Positions 1-10,620 of a stretch of DNA of 64,000 bases are shown here, piece after piece (within the stretch, counting starts at the first letter, position 1; the number at the start of each line of letters is the position of its first letter). A program made the position numbers and the translations under genes. The notes under the pieces were generated by a model, which made no database searches, had not been told where the DNA came from, and saw only the letters and a program-made list of their open reading frames with translations. Source of the DNA: Mesostigma viride (lineage: Eukaryota > Streptophyta > Mesostigmatophyceae > Mesostigmatales > Mesostigmataceae); contig RPFO01000448.1 in assembly GCA_009746045.1 (NCBI GenBank), positions 809,001-873,000 on the forward strand, in the 5' to 3' direction.

Positions 1-461
1 TGTGTGTGTGCCTATCAGACGGGACATTGCATAGCCACCATGCTGGTGTTGCGCCATGGCAGTCCAGGGTTGGGATGCATAGCATCCTTGCTATATATGC
101 GTGAGAAGCGGATGATGACGCAGCCAGTCCGCCTATTGTTTACAAGGATGTGCCCTAATTACAAGGCAGTGACGGCCCTGGATGGAGTTCACTGTTGAGA
201 TTGAATCAGAGGTCTGCAAGGCAGCAGTTGGAAGATCCTTGCCTCTTATGCGACTAGATCATGTTGCCTTTTCTATGACTAGCACCTCTGAGCACGTCAA
301 GTTCATATCCAATGCTTGGCATCCTGACAACCTTGCAGGGCATATGGTTCTATCTTGATATAAATTGCACACAACGTGTGGATGTTGTCATGCATATGCA
401 TACATGCCAAGTGGTGAACTTGGCCTACATGCAACAGCCGGCCTACATGCAGGCCTGCAAC
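1..461. other. Non-coding stretch, no gene seen
   Basis: There is no convincing open frame, RNA gene or repeat structure before the AATT-rich tail that starts near 462. It is probably decayed intergenic DNA. Confidence 0.5.
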
Positions 462-874
462 AATTAATTAATGAATTAAGAACATAGCTCCGTGGGGAGC
501 ATGTGTAATTCATAGCCCTGAGAAGGGGCATCCATGGGTTTTTAATACAGTCTGGGCTACAACCTGCAGGTGGAGGATGTAAACTGTCACCTGCTCTGGG
601 TGCGCAATGTGCACCTGCACCACCACGATGGATCATGCATCCCGATCATGCACGCACGGGGCGGCTTGGGGAGATGGCCTAGAAGGCTTGCATGACACAT
701 GGGGTGGAAGATATGTATGGGTAGGCTATAGCTGGTGCATGGCATCGATCTCAGCAGAGAGTAACTCTCTGCATGGGCAAAGCATGACTCATAATTGCTA
801 CAGCTATTGCAAGGTCTGGTGTACGTGGGCCCATCACGTTGACATACATGGCCACGTCACTAAGCTTTTCTAGT

Positions 875-1139
875 CTACACTACTGCTATATAATCCCCAA
901 GGCTGGGGTGGCTGGGGCGGCAGGGGTCGCCTGCCAGGGCTCGTGGGCGACGTAGATGTCCGCCCCCCTCCAGTAGACCGGCTTCTGGCCTGCCGTCTGT
1001 CGGAGCTGGATCGAGGTAGGTCGGCCATAGCTCCCGTCGCCATTGTTGCTGCGTCAATGTCAAGTCGTTGTCCAGCGTGTACGAGGTCCCCCCAAGCCGC
1101 TTGCGACGCTTGAGGAACTCCATATTATCCGCCATGGTG
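875..1139 (-). pseudogene. C-terminal part of LINE ORF1 (minus copy)
   Basis: The translated segment (N-M-E-F-L-K-R-R-K-R-L, then L-D-N-D-L-T-L-T-Q-Q-Q-W-R-R-E-L-W-P) aligns residue for residue with the C-terminal part of the ORF1 at 1134-1979 (R-V-R-F-L-S-R-R-K-K-L ... D-D-D-L-T-P-A-Q-Q-Q-Q-R-R-D-Q-W-P). It is the continuation of the ORF1 fragment at 2393-3430. Removing 1140-2387 plus one copy of the 13-bp target duplication rejoins the two halves in frame. ORF1 proteins of non-LTR elements are RNA-binding chaperones; that role is assumed from the family. Confidence 0.75.
1127..1139. repeat. 13-bp target-site duplication, left copy
   Basis: ATCCGCCATGGTG here is repeated exactly at 2388-2400. 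The two copies bracket the 1248-bp plus-strand element and lie inside the minus-strand ORF1. This is the signature of target-primed reverse transcription. Confidence 0.9.
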
Positions 1140-1979
1140 AACGCGCCTGACGGCCCACTCAACACTCTCTCGGCCAAGGTCAACAACATTGAAGCCAGAG
1201 TCGCCCTTAAGCTCCAGCCTCAGTTTACTGCTACGCAAGAGCACATTGCCACCAAAGTTTCCGAGGCCACAGCCACTGTGACCACCCGCCTTAACCAGGT
1301 GGAAGGCCGAGTCGGCCAAGGCACCGTGAAACTTGAGGCAGTTGCCGCCAAGGTAGACGCCCTGGCCACGCAGGTCCCCGAGATCGCCGAGCGAACGGCC
1401 ACCATCGCCGCCCAACCTGCTGGTAGGGCTAGTGATGACCCCTCGACTCGCGCCTCCTGGGCGGACCTGCTCAAGAGCCAGGCATCCTCTACCACGACCG
1501 CCATCACCACCAAGCTCCAGGAGCTGGAAGACACGCGCCGCGAGGCCGCTGACCGCGACCGTCGCCGCTGCCGGGTCATCCTCAGGCGCTTCGACATGCT
1601 GCCGGAGGAGACCCCAGACTCTCTTCTCGACGAGCTGAAGAAACAGCTCTTGGCGCGCATGCAGCTGCCAGGTGCGATACTGCAGGGCGCCTACCGCCTG
1701 CCCCATCCACGGGCCAAGGCTGGGCCCCCTCCAGTGGTCCTCACCTTCAGCGACATCACAGCCCGAGTTCGGTTCCTCTCTCGCCGCAAGAAGCTGGTGG
1801 ACACCTCCTGGTCGCTTGACGACGACCTGACGCCAGCCCAGCAGCAGCAACGCCGCGATCAGTGGCCCGACTACATCCGCCACAAGACCAACCCCGAGAA
1901 GCCCCAAGTGTACTGGCGGGGCGGGGACCTCTACGTCAACAAGAAACTGTGGAAGCCCCCCCGGGCTTCCCCGGGATAG
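1134..1979 (+). CDS. LINE ORF1-like protein (coiled coil plus RRM-like region)
   Basis: The open frame of 281 codons has a long alanine/valine/threonine heptad-like N-terminal half (residues about 10-165: A-K-V-N-N-I-E-A-R-V and similar, coiled-coil-like). A basic domain follows with R-R-R-C-R-V-I-L-R-R-F-D, L-P-G-A-I-L-Q-G-A-Y-R-L-P, then P-P-V-V-L-T-F-S-D-I-T-A-R. This order, coiled coil, RRM-like region, then a basic C-terminal domain, is that of L1-type ORF1 proteins, which bind LINE RNA. The ATG at 1134 lies in the target-site duplication, so the true N-terminus is probably lost. An open frame exists upstream to 1068, but it belongs to the target sequence. The frame is intact, suggesting a fairly recent insertion. 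I saw no zinc knuckle. Confidence 0.75.
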   Translation: MVNAPDGPLNTLSAKVNNIEARVALKLQPQFTATQEHIATKVSEATATVTTRLNQVEGRVGQGTVKLEAVAAKVDALATQVPEIAERTATIAAQPAGRASDDPSTRASWADLLKSQASSTTTAITTKLQELEDTRREAADRDRRRCRVILRRFDMLPEETPDSLLDELKKQLLARMQLPGAILQGAYRLPHPRAKAGPPPVVLTFSDITARVRFLSRRKKLVDTSWSLDDDLTPAQQQQRRDQWPDYIRHKTNPEKPQVYWRGGDLYVNKKLWKPPRASPG

Positions 1980-2387
1980 AGCACTCCAGCTAGTTGTCTA
2001 GATGGGGGCAATCGATGATGGGATAGCTTAGGCATTACAGCACTTGAAACGATATTAGCGCACAGCGTTATAGTACCTTCAATTAGCTCTGGCACCTTGT
2101 GGCCATCAGCTTGCGCCTTAATTAGCCGACGTCTTGAGCCCACCTCACATTTGTAGCATAAGCTATGCGTCAGCCTACCTATGGTATTGCACTGGTTGTA
2201 TTGCACCCACAGTGTTGCGCCCCGGCACCATGCCGTGGAGAGAGCGCTCTGTGGCCTGCCCACCTGCGGCAGTGAGAGAAGCTAGGGCGCCCTCCCTCCT
2301 TCTCACTGTGTATATAGGGTTGAAGGTTCCTTTACTCTGTATTGGCACCCACGTGACGCAGTCACGTGCTTATTAATTAATTAATTA
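1140..2387 (+). mobile_element. ORF1-only LINE-like insertion (type A 3' end)
   Basis: This 1248-bp insertion is bounded by a 13-bp duplication (1127-1139 and 2388-2400). It holds an ORF1 (to 1979), about 360 bp of 3' sequence, the hairpin CACGTGAC-GCA-GTCACGTG (2350-2368) and a TTAA-rich tail. No ORF2 is present between ORF1 and the 3' end. The 3' region from about 2060 is shared with the copy at 10262-10620 (inverted), including the stretch with the GGCGCCCT motif. It is probably 5'-truncated: the ATG it uses lies in the target duplication. It resembles mammalian HAL1 half-LINEs in organisation; that comparison is mine. Confidence 0.8.
2350..2387 (+). repeat. Type A LINE 3' terminus: hairpin plus TTAA-rich tail
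   Basis: CACGTGAC-GCA-GTCACGTG (8-bp perfect stem, 3-nt loop) at 2350-2368 is followed at once by a (TTAA)n tail. The same arrangement occurs at 16646-16697 (+), 10288-10262 (-) and, with a compensatory change, 3709-3680 (-). Confidence 0.85.
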
Positions 2388-2400
2388 ATCCGCCATGGTG
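2388..2400. repeat. 13-bp target-site duplication, right copy
   Basis: Identical to 1127-1139; see there. Confidence 0.9.
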
Positions 2401-3430
2401 TCAAAGGTGAGGAGCAATGGGGAGGGGCCAGCCTTACCCCGCGAGCGGGGGAGGCGGGTCACCCCCCGTGGCTTGCCCTTACCAGTGAGAGCCATGGGGA
2501 CAAGGATTTTGTTCTCAAACGCCGTGGCAAGGGTCTCGGAGGTCTCGTCCTGCAGCTGGTCGAAGTGCTTGACGATGACGTTAAGGCTGCGCTTGTCGAG
2601 CTCGGCCTCCTCGCGGAGGTCGAGCGTCTGCTGCTTGAGCTGGGCGGCGATGGCGGCCGGAGGTGGTGGTGGTACGTGGTGGTGTGGTTCATCAGCATAT
2701 GGATCAGAATATGGCTGCCCAGGTCTGGGTGGGAGGTGCGTCGCCGGCAGGGCCAGTGCAGGGGCTGGCCGGGCGGCAATGTCCTTCACCGCCTGGGCAG
2801 TGATGCCTGCGGTGTTTTGCAGGCATTCGATGGCGATGGCGTTGTCCTGGAGGGCGCTTGTCGATGGCGAGGAGCTGGGAAGTGAAGGCGTCAGTGGTGG
2901 TGGCGGTGGAGCGGAGGCGAGGAGCTTGGAGTTGGCGGTGGTGGTGGAGGAGAGGAGGGGAAGCTCGGCAGCCAGCGTGCCGCCCATGGCCCATTACAAT
3001 GGCCACATCTGCGGCGAGGGGTGTCATGTGCTGCTCGAAGGCCTCCTTGAGGATGGAGCGGATTTCGGAGGTGGAGGAGGAAGTGGGGGCCCAGATCTCG
3101 GCGGCAGAGCGCCCGAGGAGGGAGCAGAGGTCGATGAGCTCAGTGAAGGCGGGGGCGAGGAAGGCTGCGCAGATCCGGCGTGTACGTACATAAGCACCGA
3201 CCACGTGGCCAGGTGGAATGAGGCGACCGATGATGTAAAGGTGCTGGCACAGGGCAAGAAGCGAGGTGCGCGACCCGTAGAACAGGGCGTGCATGAAGTG
3301 GCGGCTGGGATCGGCTTGACAGAGTTTCCACCATGTGACTGAGGTGACGTCAAAGTTGACTTCATTCCAGCTAGCTCGGCTCGGCAGGGGGCGATTCCTC
3401 AGGGCGGCTGCGTTTAGGCTCGGGTAATGC
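2393..3430 (-). pseudogene. LINE ORF1 (minus copy), N-terminal and central part
   Basis: From 2987 down to 2393 the frame reads a Ser/Pro-rich linker, then K-R-S-L-N-V-I-V-K-H-F-D-Q-L-Q and R-G-V-T-R-L-P-R-S-R-G-K-A-G-P-S-P-L-L-L-T-F-D. This parallels R-R-C-R-V-I-L-R-R-F-D ... A-K-A-G-P-P-P-V-V-L-T-F in the plus-strand ORF1. Upstream, about 3400-2990, a protein-like segment in another frame (S-W-N-E-V-N-F-D-V-T-S-V-T-W-W-K-L) may be the N-terminal domain, separated by a frameshift near 2980. The C-terminus is at 1139-875. Disruption by the insertion and the frameshift make it a pseudogene. Confidence 0.6.
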
Positions 3431-3690
3431 AGCAGATGGCGATCGAGGCAAGCCCGGCCCGGGGGGGCTGGCCGGGCAACCACCAGTGCTTGACTAGTGG
3501 CACCGCTGCCTTCCGGGCCTGAGGGCGAAGCTGCAGCCGGGCCGCAGACAATGGCCCGGCCTGCAACAACGGACCAAACATGGATCGAGGCATGCGACCA
3601 AGCATGATCCACTAATCTTATTATTAGCATATTGTGCAGCGAGAACAAATCATTTTTCCATATGTTCACGCCAGCAGTCTAATTAATTAG

Positions 3691-3709
3691 CACGTAACAG
3701 CGTTACGTG
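3691..3709 (-). repeat. Variant 3' hairpin with compensatory change
   Basis: The stem is CACGTAAC/GTTACGTG instead of CACGTGAC/GTCACGTG: one G-C pair has become A-T on both arms, so pairing is preserved. The AATTAATT tail follows on the minus strand. Confidence 0.8.
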
Positions 3710-3743
3710 ATCATAAGTCCTCAGTACAGTTGAGTGGGATCGA

Positions 3744-3992
3744 TGGGATGGGATGGGATGGGATGGGATGGGATGGGATGGGATGGGATGGGATGGGATG
3801 GGATGGGATGGGATGGGATGGGATGGGATGGGATGGGATGGGATGGGATGGGATGGGATGGGATGGGATGGGATGGGATGGGATGGGATGGGATGGGATG
3901 GGATGGGATGGGATGGGATGGGATGGGATGGGATGGGATGGGATGGGATGGGATGGGATGGGATGGGATGGGATGGGATGGGATGGGATGGG
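3744..3992 (+). repeat. GGGAT pentanucleotide satellite, segment 1 (about 50 copies)
   Basis: This is a nearly perfect tandem of the 5-mer. It is separated from segment 2 only by the TIR element at 3993-7392. All three frames are open on both strands, which explains the spurious MGWDG and SHPIP reading frames. Confidence 0.98.
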
Positions 3993-6900
3993 ACACATCA
4001 CCTAAAAACGGCCTTTTTTGTTACATGGGGTCATATCTCCCACACATATAGTCAGATCGGGGTGCCTTTCTGGACTTAAGGTCCCCCTAGGACCCTGTTC
4101 ACATCACATAAATTGGGGGGCCAACTGACCTATTTTTAGCATCAAACCGTGACGTGGAAAAGTGCAAAAAACGATGTTTTCCAGGCATAAGGAGGCATAG
4201 CAGCCACACACAAGTAGTAAATGTAGTCCAATTCAGCTGGAAATGGTCATGCTTATTAATTTATATCCAAATACAAAAACCACCCTTAAGTATGCAATGT
4301 AGGACCAAACTATGTGCTATAATTCTGGCATACATGAGCCAAAACACCGTTTTAGTGCATTATTTTCAAACTTATGAAGCCCCTGCCAGCACATATGCGG
4401 CCCAATCATGCCAGAATTCGTCACATTAATAGCACAATACTTGAATTTACACTAGAACACAAGTTGGACATATTAGGACCACTGCCGGCCCACTAAAAGT
4501 GACGGATGCAAGCAGAAATAGAGCGATTTTTGCAAAAATACTCCATATTCTGCGCCATTGTCTTGGAAAACTTTGCATTCTTCACTCAATTATCGTCATG
4601 GCTGTCATGGGATTCATATACATGCCACTGGGGCTGGATACATTAGCCAACACAGACTAAAAAAGCGATCATCAAGGGACAAAATCACCATCAATCACAG
4701 TAGATGCTGGCATTCGGAACAAGCACCATAGTGCCTACAAGCCTCAAGAAGGGGAGCTTGGCTGACCAGTCGTGCCTGTCGGCTGACCAGTCTCTTTTCT
4801 AAACGGGCCCCGCTCGGCAGCACACACAATCTCCTTTGCAGTACTTGGCCCACTCTGCTGGGCACCCCTGCTGTGCGTGTCTTATAGCAGCTAATCCAAA
4901 TATATATCTGCCAGGTGCCTCTCTGCTACATGGAAATACAAAGCGCAATCAAGGACAGCAGTGGCTTGGGCTGCTATTCAATTGAGCTCAGCACCTAGCT
5001 GCTGTACAACATAATTCTGCATCAGTGCCTGTCCTAATTGCGCCCCCCCGCCCCCTTGCCATCATCGTCATGCTCATCATAGTCTTTGGAACGTGCACTG
5101 AACTCCAACCCTTGGACAGTCCATAGGTCATTAGGAATCTGTGCATGTAATGCTAGCTCTTCTCAGTTGAACTCATCTACCACCCTCTCATGGTCGTGTC
5201 ATCTCTCATGTAATCCACCTAGGTTTATCGTGGCCACTGATCTTTCAGCCCCTCCTGACATCAAAATCTGGGCAAACACACTGTTGACATCGCCCTTCCG
5301 TTTTAGCCTGCATGGCTCCTCATGTTTACCCTTATCTCATCCCTCAACACACCTATAACTGTCTATTCATCCCCCTTGCATAGGCGGTGCATAACTGCGG
5401 CATGATGGGGGATTGCCAAAAATAGGTGTAAAATGCATAAGATGGCACGGGGAGGCTCACACTCATCGGTTTACAATCACACTCATGTGCTAACAATGTC
5501 CCTCTCTGCTTTTGACACTGCATGCACATGCATTTCCTACCGGCTATATCAAGCCTTTAGTGTGGTTTGGTGCATCAAGAGAAATGGCAGGTCAGCTGAG
5601 TGCATCAGACCACATTTGTGTTAAGTGTACGCTTGCAACGCTGTTTGCCCACCGCATGGAGCTCCCCTTTCGGACAGTGGCGCAAGTAGCACTTACACCT
5701 TACTCCCAGCCGCTCACCCTGCCCATGCTAGCAACAAGAACAAATGCATGGTCCCCATCCCAACGTAAGGTGCATCACATGGATGGCCCTGCCATCACCT
5801 AGCAGTGTGCCACCCCTCTCCACCTCAACCAACTCTGAAATGCCAGGGCCCCAACAAACCTTTCAAGACATGGCACTCCTCAAAGAAGGCAACCCCTCAA
5901 AGAAGGCGAGGCAGTTTAGGTCTAGGGGGGCTTTGGGTAAGTTAAAAGATGATAGAGTTCACTAACACAGGCCACGGCAACGACAACCTCCCTCACCCGC
6001 TGCATCCATACATCACAAGCCATAAACTGCACAGCCTGGCATGATTGCCTAAGGGTCACGTGATCCAAGGTGCCCTTCAGGCTCACCCCAGCACACCGGC
6101 CCATCCTCACCACCCCACTGGTCATAGTCATCTACAGTGGCATCAAACTCCTCTAGGACAGAGTGCAGTAAAGGCAACATAGACGTCCTGACACAATTGA
6201 ATAAGAACGTGGCTGCTACCTACTGCCCTTAATAAAAAATGTCCATGGCTTGCACAAATACGCATTCAATTCTTCAAGCAAGCATGCTAACACCTTCACA
6301 TCACATCCCAAGGTTTATATCCATCGAGCTTTGTCAACAAGCATGACTTCCTGATGCAAACTTAGCTGTCAAGCTAGGAGGAGGAAAGCTAGGTAAAGAG
6401 GTGAGATAGACCCCCCCACAGCACCTTCCTGCACCAAAACCATGACAATATCATCCAGAGCTTGCTAAATACGTACAGCTAACCGGTATCGGGCGACCTT
6501 GCAGTCCAGGTTCAGCGCGAACATCTCGTTTCAGCACCCGGCGGAGATGGCGGACGCGAACCCACAATGCTATAAAAGCGAGTCATAAGACTATTTCGGG
6601 GAGCGGTGAACGGCTTGGAACACCGAAGGTATGCCGCGACAAAAGCCTGAAGTTTTTCTCGGAAATACACGCCTGGATGTGGATTAGGGCACCGTTGTCG
6701 TGCTTGTGCTTGCGTTGCGAGCAGGCAACCAGTGTTTCTTGCAGTGTCGAGCAGTAACAGATGGTGGCGCGAGAGCAATATGTGACTTTTAAATCATGGC
6801 TACACAGCTTACACCTCCGCAGGCATGTTGGAACAAGCCCCGCCATGCCGTGAGCCGAAAAAAAGGAAGAAACGCATCAAGCAAGGACGGTCGTAAACGT

Positions 6901-7392
6901 CACTGAAAACAGCAAAATCTGACCTGCCGGCAGGTAATGCGACAGCCTGGAAAATGTGATTCGTTTCTCGAAAAACTGATTAGCGCTCGTGAAAGTAGAC
7001 TTGAAGCCCATTCGGATTCCACCTTTTGGGAATTGTGAGCTTCCAACAAAAAAGTTTCCCCCACAATTAATAAACATGCATTTTCGCTGCCAATTCCAGA
7101 TCTGGCCGACACAAAAAATCAGCGTCTCAGTTTGCGAATTATTTTGACGCATGAACATACGCGAATAATATCTACCATGCATCATCGCAAAGCAGGAGAG
7201 TTTACGCGTCGTTTGCATCCATCGCAGCGACTTAACATGCATAATTGACTTTTGACTGATATTCCGGCGGACATAGGGTCGACAGCCATGCGAGGTGGAA
7301 TTTTTCTGGTCCCGTCGTCCTCAACGCGACGCGTTCGCGCCAAAATTCCCAGGATCTCATGTAACCGGACGGACCGATTTTAGGTGATGTGT
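3993..7392. mobile_element. DNA transposon-like element with terminal inverted repeats
   Basis: The left end ACACATCACCTAAAAACGG and the right end (reverse complement) ACACATCACCTAAAATCGG match over about 19 bp. Similarity continues to a shared GTTACATGRGRTC at about positions 28-41 of each end. The 3.4-kb interior separates two GGGAT segments of equal orientation, so it is an insertion into the array. No transposase was recognised: the interior is fairly AT-rich with only short, unconvincing frames, so it is probably non-autonomous or decayed. The target duplication cannot be fixed because the target is itself 5-bp periodic. The superfamily is undetermined. Confidence 0.7.
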
Positions 7393-7394
7393 GC

Positions 7395-9199
7395 GGGATG
7401 GGATGGGATGGGATGGGATGGGATGGGATGGGATGGGATGGGATGGGATGGGATGGGATGGGATGGGATGGGATGGGATGGGATGGGATGGGATGGGATG
7501 GGATGGGATGGGATGGGATGGGATGGGATGGGATGGGATGGGATGGGATGGGATGGGATGGGATGGGATGGGATGGGATGGGATGGGATGGGATGGGATG
7601 GGATGGGATGGGATGGGATGGGATGGGATGGGATGGGATGGGATGGGATGGGATGGGATGGGATGGGATGGGATGGGATGGGATGGGATGGGATGGGATG
7701 GGATGGGATGGGATGGGATGGGATGGGATGGGATGGGATGGGATGGGATGGGATGGGATGGGATGGGATGGGATGGGATGGGATGGGATGGGATGGGATG
7801 GGATGGGATGGGATGGGATGGGATGGGATGGGATGGGATGGGATGGGATGGGATGGGATGGGATGGGATGGGATGGGATGGGATGGGATGGGATGGGATG
7901 GGATGGGATGGGATGGGATGGGATGGGATGGGATGGGATGGGATGGGATGGGATGGGATGGGATGGGATGGGATGGGATGGGATGGGATGGGATGGGATG
8001 GGATGGGATGGGATGGGATGGGATGGGATGGGATGGGATGGGATGGGATGGGATGGGATGGGATGGGATGGGATGGGATGGGATGGGATGGGATGGGATG
8101 GGATGGGATGGGATGGGATGGGATGGGATGGGATGGGATGGGATGGGATGGGATGGGATGGGATGGGATGGGATGGGATGGGATGGGATGGGATGGGATG
8201 GGATGGGATGGGATGGGATGGGATGGGATGGGATGGGATGGGATGGGATGGGATGGGATGGGATGGGATGGGATGGGATGGGATGGGATGGGATGGGATG
8301 GGATGGGATGGGATGGGATGGGATGGGATGGGATGGGATGGGATGGGATGGGATGGGATGGGATGGGATGGGATGGGATGGGATGGGATGGGATGGGATG
8401 GGATGGGATGGGATGGGATGGGATGGGATGGGATGGGATGGGATGGGATGGGATGGGATGGGATGGGATGGGATGGGATGGGATGGGATGGGATGGGATG
8501 GGATGGGATGGGATGGGATGGGATGGGATGGGATGGGATGGGATGGGATGGGATGGGATGGGATGGGATGGGATGGGATGGGATGGGATGGGATGGGATG
8601 GGATGGGATGGGATGGGATGGGATGGGATGGGATGGGATGGGATGGGATGGGATGGGATGGGATGGGATGGGATGGGATGGGATGGGATGGGATGGGATG
8701 GGATGGGATGGGATGGGATGGGATGGGATGGGATGGGATGGGATGGGATGGGATGGGATGGGATGGGATGGGATGGGATGGGATGGGATGGGATGGGATG
8801 GGATGGGATGGGATGGGATGGGATGGGATGGGATGGGATGGGATGGGATGGGATGGGATGGGATGGGATGGGATGGGATGGGATGGGATGGGATGGGATG
8901 GGATGGGATGGGATGGGATGGGATGGGATGGGATGGGATGGGATGGGATGGGATGGGATGGGATGGGATGGGATGGGATGGGATGGGATGGGATGGGATG
9001 GGATGGGATGGGATGGGATGGGATGGGATGGGATGGGATGGGATGGGATGGGATGGGATGGGATGGGATGGGATGGGATGGGATGGGATGGGATGGGATG
9101 GGATGGGATGGGATGGGATGGGATGGGATGGGATGGGATGGGATGGGATGGGATGGGATGGGATGGGATGGGATGGGATGGGATGGGATGGGATGGGAT
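7395..9199 (+). repeat. GGGAT pentanucleotide satellite, segment 2 (about 361 copies)
   Basis: About 1.8 kb of the 5-mer with no interruption visible. It continues after the hAT element as segment 3. The length in the assembly may be approximate. Confidence 0.98.
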
Positions 9200-9714
9200 C
9201 CGTGTTGGTCCGTACGGCAACTCGGGTATGAAAGTACGCCGTATTGTACGGTACCGACGCTTTCGACCGCGTACGCCGTACGATTTTCGCTGTTTTTCAC
9301 TTTGGACTTAGCCGATTTCGGAGGTCGCGGAGGGCGGGGGGGCAGGTGTCACGCGAGATTGAGGCCCAGGAACCTGTCCGCGGTGCTGAGATAGCAGAAA
9401 TTGCAGCGAGTGCATAGCTACTCCCTAGTTACTACGCGCGTGACAGTGCACCTTTTTCCTTTTTGACAGGATTTTTTATTGCGTGGGAGAAAAGCTGTAA
9501 GGGGACAGCCTGGCAGAATCATAAGCGTGCAGTTCTAGAAGGACGCAATTAAAGTAGCAAGGACGCGGAAAATGGACGAGGAAAATGGACGATGAAAATG
9601 GAGGGTGGTGCGACGGTTCATGCATTGTGCACCAGGCAATCACCTACTAAGATGCGACCATGGCGCTGCGTAGAGCCCCAAACGACAGAAAAGTAGAGGA
9701 GTATCAATACCTCC

Positions 9715-10263
9715 ATGCATCTGATTGACGAGGTGGAAAAGACCGTTCATGGGGAAGAGGTGGTAGTCGGCCAGAGGTGGGCGTGCAAGCTGTGCGATTA
9801 CAAGTTCGGCAGGCCTGGCAGCTTTAGCAAGGATCGCGCTGTCGGCCATCTCGGCCACATCCCCAACAAGGGAGCCGCGTTTTGCAAGGACTCCGGGAAT
9901 GTAGAAGGCCTGATCGGGAGGCTTCAGGCGGCTGAGGCAGCCCCGTTGGAAAGGAGAGAGCTGAGGGCAGCGCTCGGTGCCCGCGTTGCCAAGGCCCTTC
10001 TGTTTATTATGGCGTATTGCGTATTGCCGTATTATACGCGTATTATACGCGTATTATACGCCAAAAAAAAAAAGTGGTTTTTTGACCGGAAAAGTGGATT
10101 TTCAATTAGGATAAAATATTCTAAGGTGTTTATCCCATGGGCGTGCCTCTCAAAAACTCTAGCTAATGTCTCAATCTTGATGAAAAACAATACAATGCAC
10201 GTAGAGGTCGCCGGTAGCCGTTTGACACTCACTTGGTTGTCTCATCAATTGTATGAAGTGTAA
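9715..10263 (+). CDS. BED-type zinc-finger-like transposon protein, truncated
   Basis: Residues about 20-60 contain W-A-C-K-L-C-D-Y-K-F ... D-R-A-V-G-H-L-G-H-I-P-N-K-G-A-A-F-C. The same C-x2-C ... R-A-V-G-H-L ... N ... C pattern is in the ORF of the hAT element at 19417-21062 (C-K-F-C-K-K-K-F ... S-R-A-V-G-H-L). BED fingers at the N-terminus of hAT transposases bind terminal DNA. After about residue 100 the frame runs into the palindromic GTATTATACG tract and a poly-A run, so the last 80 codons are probably not genuine. No DDE or hAT dimerisation domain is present. Confidence 0.5.
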   Translation: MHLIDEVEKTVHGEEVVVGQRWACKLCDYKFGRPGSFSKDRAVGHLGHIPNKGAAFCKDSGNVEGLIGRLQAAEAAPLERRELRAALGARVAKALLFIMAYCVLPYYTRIIRVLYAKKKKWFFDRKSGFSIRIKYSKVFIPWACLSKTLANVSILMKNNTMHVEVAGSRLTLTWLSHQLYEV

Positions 10264-10620
10264 TTAATTAATTAATTAGTTAATTATCACGTGACTGCGT
10301 CACGTGGGTGCCAATACAAAGTAGAGGAACCTTCAACCCCTGTACACAATGAGAGGGAGGGAGGGCGCCCTAGCTTCTCTCACTGCCACCGCCCACCAGT
10401 CGGTGGGCAGGCCACATCGAGCGCTCTATCCACATCACGGGGCCGGGGCGCATCACTGTGGGACAACCATTATTAACGATACCAGAGGTAGGCTGAAGCA
10501 TAGCTGATGCTGTACAAGAAAGGTGAAGTGGGCTCAACGGGCGTCTGCTAAGGCATAAGCAAATGGCCACGCTGAGCCATGGCTGGGCTAATGTGATTGC
10601 GTTCATGCCACTCTAAACCG
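10262..10620 (-). mobile_element. Type A LINE 3' end (5'-truncated), nested in the hAT
   Basis: On the minus strand this is about 330 bp similar to 2060-2350. Shared features are the GGCGCCCT motif, the palindromic GTGGGCAG stretch and GGGTGCCAATACA next to the hairpin. It ends in the perfect hairpin CACGTGAC-GCA-GTCACGTG (10306-10288) and an AATT tail (10287-10262). Confidence 0.8.

Larger units (their letters stand above)
462..3670 (-). mobile_element. LINE-like ORF1-only element (type B 3' end), split by insertion
   Basis: Read on the minus strand, this has an ORF1-like coding region (about 3430-2393, continuing 1139-875), then a 3' region (870-480), then an AATT-rich tail (about 478-462). 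No reverse transcriptase lies between ORF1 and the tail, so it looks like a half-LINE. The last 60 or so bases before the tail contain CTCC-CCAC-GGAG, a short hairpin also found in the copies at 13430-13660, 42310-42490 and 61535 (the last follows an RT ORF). The 690-800 stretch also matches 13330-13470 in reverse orientation. The copy is interrupted at 1140-2387 by a second LINE-like element. The 5' limit near 3670 is approximate. Confidence 0.7.

Noticed and set aside
1125-1907. 260-codon minus-strand frame opposite ORF1
   Set aside because: Shadow of the plus-strand ORF1, without recognisable domains.
7232-9394. Open frames of over 600 codons encoding MGWDG or SHPIP repeats
   Set aside because: They are the direct translation of a 5-bp satellite, open in all frames on both strands, with no codon structure.
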